A stretch of DNA of 64,000 nucleotides from Bacillota bacterium (lineage in GTDB: Bacteria > Bacillota > Clostridia > Lachnospirales > Lachnospiraceae), in assembly GCA_023436225.1 (NCBI GenBank), contig JAEZKA010000076.1, positions 186,001 through 250,000 on the forward strand, in the 5' to 3' direction. The notes beneath the pieces are model-generated. The model worked only from the letters and a program-made list of their open reading frames with translations, ran no database searches and was not told where the DNA came from. The translations under genes were made by a program, and so were the position numbers. The stretch's first letter is position 1. Each line of letters opens with the position of its first letter. Shown one piece after another: positions 9,512 to 17,951 of the stretch.

Positions 9512-10279
9512 ATGAATTGGGAGAATAAGAATATTGTTGTTACCGGGGCCTCTTCTGGTATTGGCCTGGAACTTGTCAATGGCTTCCTTACCAAAGGATG
9601 CCGCGTGGTAGCCGCAGACAGAAGGATCAATAAAAACTCACTTGCTCTTGAAGGGCTCTATCAATTCCAGGGTGATCTCTCTACTCCCGAGGGAGTTGAA
9701 AAATTATTTGCATTTGCACTGCAAGAATTAGGCTCTATCGATATTTTTATTGCCAATGCAGGCTTTGCTTTTTATGAAAAGCTAGCAAATGCCGATTGGG
9801 AGCATATCACCTCGATTTTCAACATCAATTATAACTCCGTAGTATACAGTGCTCAAAAAATGAAACAAATTATGGGCAATAAACCCTTTCATTTTGTCAC
9901 CACGTCAAGTGGCATGGCTATTCTTCCTTTACCTGGCTACGCCCTATACAGTAGCACCAAAGCAGCTCTTAAGGGCTTTGCAGAGGCTTACCGCTGGGAG
10001 CTGAATCAGGGGCAATATTTTCAAGTAGTCTACCCCATTGCAACCAGAACCGAATTTTTCAAAAATGCAGGAGACAGCCCAGTACCGTGGCCCGCTCAAA
10101 AAGCCCAGGTTGTAGCACAAAGTATTCTTAAAGGTATTCGTAATAATCGAAACAGCATTTATCCATCAAAATTATTTTATTCTCTTACATTACTTAACAG
10201 GGTTATTCCCCTAATATTTAATCTCTATGCTTATATGGAGTTCAAGAGATTTAAACAATGGTTAGCTAATAATAAATAA
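9512..10279 (+). CDS. Short-chain dehydrogenase/reductase (SDR)
   Basis: NAD(P)H-dependent oxidoreductase of the classical SDR family, 255 residues. The cofactor motif TGASSGIG is at 11-18, NAG at about 82-84, and the catalytic triad is S133, Y146, K150 (YSSTK). The C-terminal hydrophobic, basic stretch (LLNRVIPLIFNLYAYMEFKRFKQW) resembles SDRs that act on lipids or attach to membranes. AGGAGG precedes the start. It sits 15 bases after marR and 22 before the decarboxylase-like gene; a ketone/beta-keto acid substrate would fit the neighbours but is inference. Confidence 0.9.
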   Translation: MNWENKNIVVTGASSGIGLELVNGFLTKGCRVVAADRRINKNSLALEGLYQFQGDLSTPEGVEKLFAFALQELGSIDIFIANAGFAFYEKLANADWEHITSIFNINYNSVVYSAQKMKQIMGNKPFHFVTTSSGMAILPLPGYALYSSTKAALKGFAEAYRWELNQGQYFQVVYPIATRTEFFKNAGDSPVPWPAQKAQVVAQSILKGIRNNRNSIYPSKLFYSLTLLNRVIPLIFNLYAYMEFKRFKQWLANNK

Positions 10280-10301
10280 TTTATAATAAGGAGGCCTTCT
10301 G

Positions 10302-10958
10302 ATGGAAAATAACTATCCGGCTCCGTGGACCTTGTCCGGGAAGGGCTATATTGTACTCTATAAATTTTCAAAAACCTTTGTAGAAGAAAAAACCTATTTA
10401 CCAAAATTTTTGAAGGGTCATTTCGCTGGCGGCATCGGAGCCCTTATGCTGGTTGATTACAATACCTCTGAGGCTGGTCCCTATGGTGAGCTACTTTTAA
10501 TCCCCGGCAAATTCAAGCATAAAGGCAAGAGGCTCAATACCATCAGCAACATATATGTTTCCACCATGGCCAGTGTAGAAAACGGAAAGAAAAATTGGGG
10601 GATTCCGAAAGAGCTGGCTGACTTCTCTTTCCAGAGAATAGATACTCACACAGAAAAAGTGTCCATTCTTTCAGGAGAAAATTCAATTGCTGAATTCACT
10701 TTAGAAGCTGGAAATTTATCTTTTCCTGTCAACACGAAGCTCCTTCCCTTCCCTTTGGTTCAGAACCATGAAGGAAATTATTATTACACCACTTTCCAAG
10801 GCAGCGGATCTGGCAAATTCGCCAAGCTTAAGGAAGTCCAAATTAATCCTAAACTTTTCCCTGATATAAGTGGATTTAAACCTCTTATTGCAATTAAAGT
10901 GGATCCCTTTAAAATCACCTTTCCGGTAGCAACAATTGCATTATCAGAGGATGACTAA
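10302..10958 (+). CDS. Acetoacetate decarboxylase-like protein
   Basis: Member of the acetoacetate decarboxylase-like fold, 218 residues. It begins with the family-typical YPAPWTLSGKGYIVLYKF and has GPYGELLLIPG and NWGIPKELADF. In true clostridial acetoacetate decarboxylase the corresponding loop carries two adjacent lysines, the Schiff-base Lys and a neighbour that lowers its pKa; here K103 is kept but the next residue is Glu (E104), so activity as a decarboxylase is doubtful. Other family members are cyclases or dehydratases. It is last in the marR-SDR operon. AAGGAGG precedes the ATG. Confidence 0.8.
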   Translation: MENNYPAPWTLSGKGYIVLYKFSKTFVEEKTYLPKFLKGHFAGGIGALMLVDYNTSEAGPYGELLLIPGKFKHKGKRLNTISNIYVSTMASVENGKKNWGIPKELADFSFQRIDTHTEKVSILSGENSIAEFTLEAGNLSFPVNTKLLPFPLVQNHEGNYYYTTFQGSGSGKFAKLKEVQINPKLFPDISGFKPLIAIKVDPFKITFPVATIALSEDD

Positions 10959-10990
10959 ACAGAAACCGATGAGGCCTTTGATTTAATGCC

Positions 10991-11025
10991 CAAAAAAGCC
11001 AACCAGGATTGCTCCCTAGTTGGCT
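10991..11025 (-). terminator. Terminator for the SnoaL-like gene (probably two-way)
   Basis: AGCCAACCAGGA (10997-11008) pairs with TCCCTAGTTGGCT (11013-11025). On the minus strand the stem is followed by TTTTTTG, matching the end of the leftward gene at 11036. It lies between convergent genes, so it may also stop the MarR operon. Confidence 0.75.
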
Positions 11026-11035
11026 GAAAATTTTA

Positions 11036-11401
11036 TTACCTGGATTTTGTATTTTGATCAAATACTAAAAGCCAATTTTCTTTATACTTCTTAAATATCA
11101 GATTCAAATAATACTTCATAAATACAGGTTTGCCTTCTATGTCAATATCCTCATAATGAACAGCTAGTAATGCATAAGCCATTTTATCAGTTTCGTCCAT
11201 TCTAATAATCTCATAATTCAACTTCCAATCTTCATCAGAGAACCAATCCTTATGAAATTCCATAAATTTATTTCTATCATCAATTATTGTACCATTCATC
11301 ATGATTAATGTTATTGTATCCTCACTAATGGTAGAACTAAAGCTATCTAGATCCTTCTTCTGAATAGAATCAAGATGTAATTGTAACGCATCTTTAAACA
11401 T
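11036..11401 (-). CDS. SnoaL-like / NTF2-fold protein
   Basis: Small protein, 121 residues, with the cone-shaped SnoaL/NTF2-like fold: an N-terminal helix (FKDALQLHLDSIQKKDLDSFSSTISED) followed by beta strands (TITLIMMNGTII, KLNYEIIRMDETDKMAYALLAVHYED, KYYLNLIFKKYKENWLLVFDQNT). Such proteins bind or isomerise small hydrophobic compounds, or are stress proteins of unknown function. The start at 11401 has GGGGG 7 bases upstream; an in-frame ATG at 11404 is too close to it. It is co-oriented with the hxlR-type gene. Confidence 0.7.
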   Translation of the reverse strand: MFKDALQLHLDSIQKKDLDSFSSTISEDTITLIMMNGTIIDDRNKFMEFHKDWFSDEDWKLNYEIIRMDETDKMAYALLAVHYEDIDIEGKPVFMKYYLNLIFKKYKENWLLVFDQNTKSR

Positions 11402-11486
11402 CATATTACCCCCTATATCTCCCAATATCTATAGATTTGTAGACTTAGATCAGTATAGCATGCATGGTATATATTTACAATCAATA

Positions 11487-11846
11487 TTAACCTTCTGCAT
11501 CTGATCTATTCCGCGATTCTTGAATTTCAGCCATGTAATCCATCCCCCACTGATTCATTGAAAATAGGACAGGCATAAATGATTTGCCGAATGTCGTTAA
11601 TGAGTACTCTACTTTCGGTGGTACTTGATTGTACTCTTGTCGTAATATTAAGCCATCACGTTCCATTTCCTTAAGTTGCTGTGTCAGCATTTTCCGGGTG
11701 GTATCGGGGAACAAGCGTATAAGTTCGTTAAATCGTAATGTTTTATTCGATAATTCCCATAGAAGCAATGCCTTCCATTTACCTCCAATCAGACTTATCG
11801 TCAATTCAACAGGGCAACGGTAAGCTTTATCTCGATAAGTGATCAT
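11487..11846 (-). CDS. HxlR family transcriptional regulator
   Basis: Winged-helix regulator of about 119 residues. It has the family landmarks CPVELTISLIGGKWKALLLWEL, LRFNELIRLFPDTTRKMLTQQLKEMERDGLI and PPKVEYSLTTFGKS. The N-terminal Cys (C11 from this start) matches the sensor Cys of redox- and electrophile-sensing HxlR proteins such as YodB and HypR. The start at 11846 is preferred because GGAG lies 9 bases before it, inside the codons of a longer frame. The divergent gene at 11986 and the leftward SnoaL-like gene are the probable targets. Confidence 0.9.
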   Translation of the reverse strand: MITYRDKAYRCPVELTISLIGGKWKALLLWELSNKTLRFNELIRLFPDTTRKMLTQQLKEMERDGLILRQEYNQVPPKVEYSLTTFGKSFMPVLFSMNQWGMDYMAEIQESRNRSDAEG

Positions 11847-11894
11847 TTTTATCATCTCCATTTGAATGCTTGGTTCCGCCCGGTTCCCATTTAG

Positions 11895-11925
11895 GTACTG
11901 AGTTACTTATAAGTGCGTACTTGTT
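11895..11925. promoter_or_regulatory. Probable HxlR operator in the divergent intergenic region
   Basis: The perfect palindrome ACTTATAAGT (11905-11914) is flanked by GTACT (11896-11900) and GTACTT (11917-11922) between the HxlR gene and the divergent gene at 11986. Position and symmetry suit an autoregulatory operator. Confidence 0.55.
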
Positions 11926-11985
11926 CCAGCATTTGTATTATATCATAATTATTGGAAATAAAAAACTTAAATAACGGAGGCTTTT

Positions 11986-12540
11986 ATGAAAAAAGAAATA
12001 ACCTATTACGAAACTACAAAACAGGATAATACACTTGAAACATTTGCACTAGTAGAACAGAAGATAGTAGAAACCGGGATTAAAAAAATTATTCTTGCTT
12101 CTACAACAGGACGAACTGCTTTACAAGCGATGGAATATTTCGCCGATAAAGAAATTTCACTTATTGTTATCCCTCATCAATATGGTTTCTCCAGTGAAAC
12201 CAATTTGTTTCCTTCTGACGCAGTGAAAACCCTACGGGAGAATGGCCACGAAGTACATTTTGGTACAATGCTTTTCCATATCGACCAGCTGTATGGGTCC
12301 AATATCCCTACTTTGATAGCAGACTTTCTTCGATGCTTCAGTGAAGGTGTAAAAGTATGCTATGAAATAACACTGATGGCTGCTGACGGTGGACTCGTGA
12401 AGAATGGTGAATCTGTGATCGTAATTGCCGGAACCGGAGCAAATTCCGATACTGCCCTTCTATTACAGGCATCAACTAGCAGAAATATTAGAAAACTTCA
12501 TATTAATGAAATTATCTGCAAACCATATAACAAACAATGA
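11986..12540 (+). CDS. Pyruvate kinase alpha/beta (PK_C)-like domain protein
   Basis: 184-residue protein resembling a free-standing C-terminal domain of pyruvate kinase, as found in many anaerobes: ETFALVEQKIVETGIKKIILASTTGRTALQAMEYF near the N-terminus and VIVIAGTGANSDTALLLQA near the end. In pyruvate kinase this domain holds the allosteric effector site; the role of the free domain is unknown. It has no catalytic barrel. GGAGG lies 7 bases upstream of the ATG. It is divergent from an HxlR-type gene and probably regulated by it. Confidence 0.7.
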   Translation: MKKEITYYETTKQDNTLETFALVEQKIVETGIKKIILASTTGRTALQAMEYFADKEISLIVIPHQYGFSSETNLFPSDAVKTLRENGHEVHFGTMLFHIDQLYGSNIPTLIADFLRCFSEGVKVCYEITLMAADGGLVKNGESVIVIAGTGANSDTALLLQASTSRNIRKLHINEIICKPYNKQ

Positions 12541-12593
12541 AAAAACTTATCCCTTTAATCGCCCCCACAGAAAAACATATTTTGTAGTGAAAA

Positions 12594-12632
12594 TGAGGCA
12601 TGCATACTTGGGATACAAGTACACATGCCTCA
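12594..12632 (-). terminator. Stem-loop after the old-yellow-enzyme relic
   Basis: TGAGGCATG (12594-12602) pairs perfectly with CATGCCTCA (12624-12632), with an inner CTTG/CAAG pair. On the minus strand a short TTTT follows, so it probably ended transcription of the decayed leftward gene that stops at 12637. Confidence 0.5.
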
Positions 12633-12636
12633 ATGC

Positions 12637-13325
12637 CTATATTTTAAGTGCAATGTCGTATGCGTTCAAGATAACGTCACGAAGGTTACCCACCTTTTTC
12701 GCATCGCCTAGAATATGTAGGTTCAACCCATCTTTGTCTGCAAGTGTGGACCCGGAAACAACACTGAAAGTATTATATCGTCAGCCCTGAGCATCTTTTT
12801 CCCCTCTTGTGTTTCGATTACGATACCTTCGCAGGTAACCTCCCTAAGCTTACTGTTAAGATAAACCGGAATCTGATAGTATCGGATGATATCCCTTAGC
12901 ATGTTGGAGTTTGCGGCAGAGAGACCCGGAACCTTTAGCACGTCATCGAGCATCTCCACAATGAAAGGTTTATTGGTGCAGTTCAATGCGAACTGGTCAA
13001 GCAAATATCCTTCATGTATTGCGTGGATCTCTATTCCATCAATCCCTGCTCTTTTTGCGAGCATCGCAGCACGACCATATTCGTGCACGATAGCCTGTAT
13101 GCTTTGTTTTGTCATCTCGGTGGTCTTAATATTCGGATCCCACACATTAGGCATACCAGCCGATGGCCCCTCGAACTGACGCAGGATATCCATGCCCAAA
13201 AACTTCATCGCTCTACGCTTGAATGGGCTGTTATAGATTGACGTCAGCATAGGGATGGCAACCATTGATCGGCCCATGCCCGCACCGATCGGGGTTGTGA
13301 GTAAATGGCTCTCCAACGGTTGCAA
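12637..13325 (-). pseudogene. Old yellow enzyme (NADH:flavin oxidoreductase / 2,4-dienoyl-CoA reductase type), decayed
   Basis: Remnant of a gene normally near 650 residues. The barrel part is recognisable (YGRAAMLAKRAGIDGIEIHA, then HEGYLLDQFAL) but jumps directly to the C-terminal FAD/NAD region (IIRYYQIPVYLNSKLREVT), so roughly 350-400 residues, including the 4Fe-4S cysteines and the flavin/nucleotide loops, are missing. Near 12757 the frame shifts by one base: in the other frame the protein continues TLADKDGLNLHILGDAKKV to a natural end at 12637. The N-terminus is also scrambled (no normal start; a weak ATG frame begins at 13402). Not functional. Confidence 0.8.
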
Positions 13326-13428
13326 GGAGCCAGATGAAGTTGTGGCAGGGCTGCTCGAGAAGGTCCTACATCGATGTATGGATTAAAGTAGTTAAAGTCC
13401 ATGGCTCATGTACTATTAACCAATCTTA

Positions 13429-14376
13429 TTAGAAGCCTGCCTCCTGTATTGCTAATACAAGATTTCTTCCGTATACTTCTGAGCCAAGGGCATTGGGATG
13501 AACATTGTCTATAAAATATTCTGACAAATGGGGTACGAGCTTAAAGCCCTCAACTACTGTTATATTAGAATACTTGGTACAAATATCTCTCGTCCTTTGG
13601 CAGAACATTGCAAGCACCTCTACTCCATCCGGTTTATCACACCTCCAGATTGGTGTGATACAAAGCACCGGCCTATCGCCATAAACTTCTGATAATTTTT
13701 CGTAATACTCCTCGATATCCTTCATACTTTCTGTTCCAAATTGATTGGTTCCCATAGAGATAATAATTTTATCAGGGGAATAACCTTCCATTTGAATAAG
13801 TACGTTTTTATCATATAAGTATCCGCCAATTCCCTGATTGATAATATCGTAGTTAAGTAGACGATTTGCCACACTAACATAGGTATGTGCGGAACGAAAC
13901 GGACCAAATCCTTGCGTTATGGAATCTCCCATCCACAAAACCTTCTCTTGTTTTTCCACTGGAAACACGTCCTCATTAACCTCAAAATTACGAATCAGAA
14001 TGGTCGCATGAGCAGGCAAATAAACCATGGCTTTCTTTTCCCCATCAGGCATTTCAAAGGTTATTTTCCCCTCCTTCTGCAAATCTTTTACGTAGTATAT
14101 TTTTGTTATTAATCCGTCAACAGCAAGCTCAATGGAGTCCTCTGACCCCATCCATACAATTTTGTACTCGAAGGAAATTTGAGTTGCTTTTGTACAAAAT
14201 TCTAATGTTTTTGCGTTGGAAGCCTTACACCTGTCATACCAGAATTCATTAATTTCTTTAAAATATTGCATCTGCTTCTGGGTATACTGAAAAGACTGTA
14301 AATATCCATCCTCCGTTTCGCAAATGCTATATGCTCCATAATAAATTTTCTTTAGCTGCTCATTTGATAATTTCAA
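13429..14376 (-). CDS. SGNH/GDSL-family esterase with N-terminal beta domain
   Basis: Predicted carbohydrate or ester hydrolase of 315 residues. The C-terminal SGNH domain (from about residue 145) shows block I VLWMGDSITQGFGP with nucleophile Ser, block II Gly in NQGIGGY, block III Asn in ISMGTNQF and block V DNVHPN with the Asp/His pair. The first 140 residues look like the beta-sandwich seen in CE-type acetyl esterases. No signal peptide, so cytoplasmic, perhaps deacetylating imported oligosaccharides. The start is TTG at 14376 with AGAGAGG about 8 bases upstream. It stands alone. Confidence 0.8.
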   Translation of the reverse strand: MKLSNEQLKKIYYGAYSICETEDGYLQSFQYTQKQMQYFKEINEFWYDRCKASNAKTLEFCTKATQISFEYKIVWMGSEDSIELAVDGLITKIYYVKDLQKEGKITFEMPDGEKKAMVYLPAHATILIRNFEVNEDVFPVEKQEKVLWMGDSITQGFGPFRSAHTYVSVANRLLNYDIINQGIGGYLYDKNVLIQMEGYSPDKIIISMGTNQFGTESMKDIEEYYEKLSEVYGDRPVLCITPIWRCDKPDGVEVLAMFCQRTRDICTKYSNITVVEGFKLVPHLSEYFIDNVHPNALGSEVYGRNLVLAIQEAGF

Positions 14377-14521
14377 ATAGTATTCCTCTCTTTCTTTATC
14401 TTCTTAAATCTAGTACTTTCCCGAACTTAAACTAACGTTTCCCAAAAATCTCTGTTTCTAAACAATATAACCTTTATTCGATGCAATAATGATACTCTTA
14501 TCTAAGCATGAAATTATTTTA

Positions 14522-15049
14522 TTATGAATCCAATAAATTCTTCCATTCCTCTCTCGATATAGCAAATACCTTTGTAATCTCGTTTACTTCATCCTCAAAC
14601 TCATCCACCTGATGACACCCCCATGAAACAGCAGTACTCACAGATGGAGTATTCGTATACTTCATGAAAGAGTAAACAATCTTAAATGGAGTATTGTTAA
14701 ATGTCCAATCTCTTACAGCTAACGCCGCTTCCTTCGCAAATCCTTTTCTTTGCTGGTCGTGACGTATATGATAGCCGATTTCCGGCTTAATCGTTCCACC
14801 GATATTTTGCATTGTAAGACCACAATCACCAATCATTTCTCCTGTCTCTTTCAAGCATACGGCCCATAATCCAAATCCGAAAATCTGATATCTTTCAATA
14901 TTCCTACTAATCCATCCTTTTACTCTTTCTTCATCAAAAGTATATGGATAGTGCTGCATAATATCTGAATCTGTTAATACCGCATACAGTGCATCGTAAT
15001 CGTCAGCGACCATCTCTCTAAGGATTAATCTGTCTGTTTCGATTTTCAT
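14522..15049 (-). CDS. GNAT family N-acetyltransferase (RimJ/RimL type)
   Basis: Acetyl-CoA-dependent acetyltransferase, 175 residues. It has the RimJ-like N-terminus METDRLILRE-type (KIETDRLILREMVADDYDAL) and the acetyl-CoA loop region IGYHIRHDQQRKGFAKEAALAV, then YTNTPSVSTAVSWGCHQVDEF, where family members usually read N-x-x-S. I chose the ATG at 15049, with GAGG 8 bases upstream, over the longer frame to 15079. Substrate unknown; small molecules or protein N-termini are typical. Confidence 0.85.
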   Translation of the reverse strand: MKIETDRLILREMVADDYDALYAVLTDSDIMQHYPYTFDEERVKGWISRNIERYQIFGFGLWAVCLKETGEMIGDCGLTMQNIGGTIKPEIGYHIRHDQQRKGFAKEAALAVRDWTFNNTPFKIVYSFMKYTNTPSVSTAVSWGCHQVDEFEDEVNEITKVFAISREEWKNLLDS

Positions 15050-15206
15050 TTTTTCACCTCGCAAATCTTTATAAAGCATCTAATCTACTGCCCGACATAC
15101 CTTAATGGTTTATCTTCACTCCTATCCTTATTATAAATTTCATTTTGCAATATAACAAGAAAAAACATAATATGTAAGGTGAGACCTACAGTAGTGCATT
15201 AAAAAG

Positions 15207-15236
15207 AACACCTGGAGAGATAAAATTCCAGGTGTT
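15207..15236 (-). terminator. Stem-loop, possible terminator of the beta-lactamase gene
   Basis: AACACCTGG (15207-15215) pairs perfectly with CCAGGTGTT (15228-15236); on the minus strand CTTTTT follows. It lies 175 bases past the beta-lactamase stop, within an otherwise featureless 361-base gap (15050-15410). Confidence 0.5.
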
Positions 15237-15410
15237 TAAAATAATTTCTCTTTTTATATCTGTAATTTATTTACACATACTAATTACTTTATTTTTCCAT
15301 TATAATCCATACAGTAATAATTTCAAAGTTTTTATAGCCATTGCATAGTGAACAGTAACGGCACCAGAATTGCTGTCCTGATGCCTTGGGATTATCCTGT
15401 ACAAATTTAT

Positions 15411-16427
15411 TTAATTCTCTGTATAATACCAATTAATTATATCAAGAACAATCTCTTTTGCCATTGGTCCGGATACCTCTTTATTATCATCATTTAAGTG
15501 TACCGCAAAATAGTAACTTTCATCAGAATTTTCAAACATGCCTACAAACCAGCCATTATCTCTATGTTTTGTTTTATCATTTTGTCCTGTACCAGTTTTT
15601 CCGTATACAGATACGCTTCCTATCCTCTGCGTCAGCATTACCTCTTTTAATATATTAATATTTTGCTTTGAGAAATCTGTTTTACCACTAAATAAATTTG
15701 CTAAAATATCAACCTGTTCCTTAGGCGAGATCTCTAATGACGATTCTAACCAAAATCCATTCAGTTCTGGTAATGAATTAATTCCACTACCATCCCATTC
15801 ACTTAGATCACAATTTCCATATTTCAATTGATCAAGATAACTTTGAACATTACTCTGTCCTACTTTATCTATTACCTTCCGAAAGTACCAAACACACGAT
15901 TCTTTAAAAGCATCCTTTAAACTTAAATCCTTATTCCATTGATCCATAGAATATATCGTTCCATTATAACCCATTGTAGTATCTACGGATGCTATGACCC
16001 CATTATCTAATCCCATTAATGTAGCTACTATTTTAAAGGTTGAACAGGGGGATGTCCGTTTCTCACACAACTTTTTATTGTACATCATATAAGTATTTGT
16101 ATTACTGTTAAAAAACACCGCACATCCTTCAATTCCATTAAAGCAATCACTATAATCAACATCCTTTACCTCGATTACTTTTTCCGTTACTTGTACTTCA
16201 TCTGACGTTGTGTTTTTTCCAATAGAAGTATCCTGATTAGCTAATGTGGTAGGAGACACTGCTGCTGTGTATATGTTTTCTGGTTCCTTATTACTGTTCT
16301 CATTTGCTTTATTACAGCCAGTAACGCTGATACATATTAAGATAGCCAGAATAAAATAATTACTTTTATTTACTATTTCAGCTTTATGTAAACAACTATG
16401 TTTCCTTTTAATATTAAATAAATTCAT
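15411..16427 (-). CDS. Class D beta-lactamase-like lipoprotein (clostridial CDD type)
   Basis: Predicted secreted lipoprotein of 338 residues. A hydrophobic signal ends in the lipobox SVTGC (Cys38), followed by a low-complexity linker. The penicilloyl-serine domain shows all class D motifs: S129-T-F-K132, S177-C-V179, Y203-G-N205, W211 and K277-T-G279. This order and the YGN motif separate it from class A enzymes and penicillin-binding proteins. The family contains the intrinsic Clostridioides difficile enzymes; BlaR-type sensors share the domain but lack this topology. No blaI/blaR regulator is adjacent. TAGGAG lies about 9 bases before the ATG. Whether it confers resistance cannot be read from sequence. 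Confidence 0.88.
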   Translation of the reverse strand: MNLFNIKRKHSCLHKAEIVNKSNYFILAILICISVTGCNKANENSNKEPENIYTAAVSPTTLANQDTSIGKNTTSDEVQVTEKVIEVKDVDYSDCFNGIEGCAVFFNSNTNTYMMYNKKLCEKRTSPCSTFKIVATLMGLDNGVIASVDTTMGYNGTIYSMDQWNKDLSLKDAFKESCVWYFRKVIDKVGQSNVQSYLDQLKYGNCDLSEWDGSGINSLPELNGFWLESSLEISPKEQVDILANLFSGKTDFSKQNINILKEVMLTQRIGSVSVYGKTGTGQNDKTKHRDNGWFVGMFENSDESYYFAVHLNDDNKEVSGPMAKEIVLDIINWYYTEN

Positions 16428-16560
16428 CGTAAATTACTCCTAACACAATATTACTTTGTAATTTTTACAGTAATAATATAACAATTACGTAAACATATTA
16501 TCATAGTACTCCATGTTTTTCCATAAGCAATAATATCAATTTCTGTCTATAATATAAGAA

Positions 16561-16584
16561 GAGCGATGGTTTAATCCAACGCTC
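16561..16584. terminator. Weak stem-loop in a 327-base gap
   Basis: GAGCG (16561-16565) pairs with CGCTC (16580-16584), with an inner TGG/CCA. No good T tract. It lies between the beta-lactamase start and the end of the leftward gene at 16755; the rest of the gap (16428-16754) shows nothing recognisable and must hold the beta-lactamase promoter. Confidence 0.3.
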
Positions 16585-16754
16585 CACTTAAGCAAAATAT
16601 AAGCAAAAACATAATTTATAAGTTTATCTGAAGCTAAACATTATAATCCACAGCATTTTTTGAGTTAATATAAATGTCTCCACATGCTCGAGAATACTGA
16701 TACCTCATTGTTCAACAGAAAAATCATACTTAAGGTTAGAATTAAACTACACGG

Positions 16755-17951
16755 TTAGGTCTCACTTTGCGGTGCTTCTTCATTACTTATGATGTTCTTA
16801 ATTGTTTTATCAATACCAGAGGACAACATTGTTACAATTGATATCACTACAATACATGCTATAATCACAATAATGATGATAGCATTCTTAATACTATCAG
16901 CTTGGCCAGCAATAATGGATTTAGGTATTAAAGCACAGAGAGCAGCTCCCGTGTCGCTAACCTTAGAATACAGGAATAAGTAGGTAGCACCCTTATAGTC
17001 AACATATTTTGAACCACTTCCTTCCTTCCCTGCCATTGCTTCCTTATAGAAAGTTTGGTTTACGAAGATCTTTTCTGATTTAAGTGCTTCCATATCAATA
17101 CTAGGATCCTTTTCCTTTGACGAATAATCTATAATCTCTTTTCCATCCAGGGTCACCAATCCTAGAAAACCGGTTTTGTCAAATTTCAGATCAGAAAGAA
17201 TATTTTTCACAACGTCTGCCTTAACATCGATAATCACGAATGAATTAACACTGGAAACGTTTTTAATTAGTCTCATGGAATAATCATCTGCCCTTGTTTT
17301 CAACTGTTTATCAAGAAACGCATCCTCGCCATCCCATACATTTCCAGTATTATTATCTAGCATTTTGCCTAAGTCTGTATCCTTAAAGCCCTTATACATT
17401 CCACGATCAATGCCTTCGCCGGTTGAAATAGAACGGACATTATCATTTATTAAATATATATTTTTGATGAATTCATCTGCTGCCTTCCTGGAACATAAGG
17501 TGTTCGCAATGGTATCTGCATATACAAATGCTTTTACCTTATCATCGTAGCTTAGAGAATATCTTTGTATTAAACTATCATTCGCATACAGTATCGCGTT
17601 TGCCTGGACAGATTTAAAACCAAAATTCATACATTCCCCAGCCATATTAATTATATCTTCTGATGCCTTCTCGTATTTACTCTCAATAACTGCTGAAGCT
17701 TTTAAAAAGGATACGCTTCCTAATAGGATGATAATCACAATAGGAATCATAAAGGAAGCTATTAATTTAGACTTAATTGTCGTAAAAAGACTCACTATCG
17801 TTACTTTATCATGAAATTTTGTGCTTCTTGCCTTTGTCTTTTTATTGACATCCATATTTACATTTTCCGTATCACTAAATCGTTGCTCCTTCAAAGTCTT
17901 TTTCATTGTAGGTAATATTCTGTTAAAATTGCTGTCTCCCGTTCTTTTCAT
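16755..17951 (-). CDS. Cache-type sensor of a chemoreceptor without signalling domain
   Basis: 398-residue membrane protein. Residues 1-60 are basic and cytoplasmic; a span at about 63-83 (LIASFMIPIVIIILLGSVSFL) leads to a 260-residue extracellular region resembling the double-Cache ligand domains of clostridial chemoreceptors (YEKASEDIINMAGECMNFGF, TGFLGLVTLDGKEIIDYSSK, KYVDYKGATYLFLYSKVSDTGA). A second span (AIIIIVIIACIVVISIVTML) follows and the protein stops 22 residues later. HAMP and methyl-accepting domains, expected next, are absent. Either a truncated chemoreceptor or a stand-alone sensor. An ATG with GGAGG upstream supports expression. Confidence 0.75.
   Translation of the reverse strand: MKRTGDSNFNRILPTMKKTLKEQRFSDTENVNMDVNKKTKARSTKFHDKVTIVSLFTTIKSKLIASFMIPIVIIILLGSVSFLKASAVIESKYEKASEDIINMAGECMNFGFKSVQANAILYANDSLIQRYSLSYDDKVKAFVYADTIANTLCSRKAADEFIKNIYLINDNVRSISTGEGIDRGMYKGFKDTDLGKMLDNNTGNVWDGEDAFLDKQLKTRADDYSMRLIKNVSSVNSFVIIDVKADVVKNILSDLKFDKTGFLGLVTLDGKEIIDYSSKEKDPSIDMEALKSEKIFVNQTFYKEAMAGKEGSGSKYVDYKGATYLFLYSKVSDTGAALCALIPKSIIAGQADSIKNAIIIIVIIACIVVISIVTMLSSGIDKTIKNIISNEEAPQSET

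Noticed and set aside
12425..12790. 121-codon plus-strand frame running from the PK_C-like gene into the old-yellow-enzyme relic
   Set aside because: Overlaps a real gene in another frame, has no ribosome binding site and unlikely composition.
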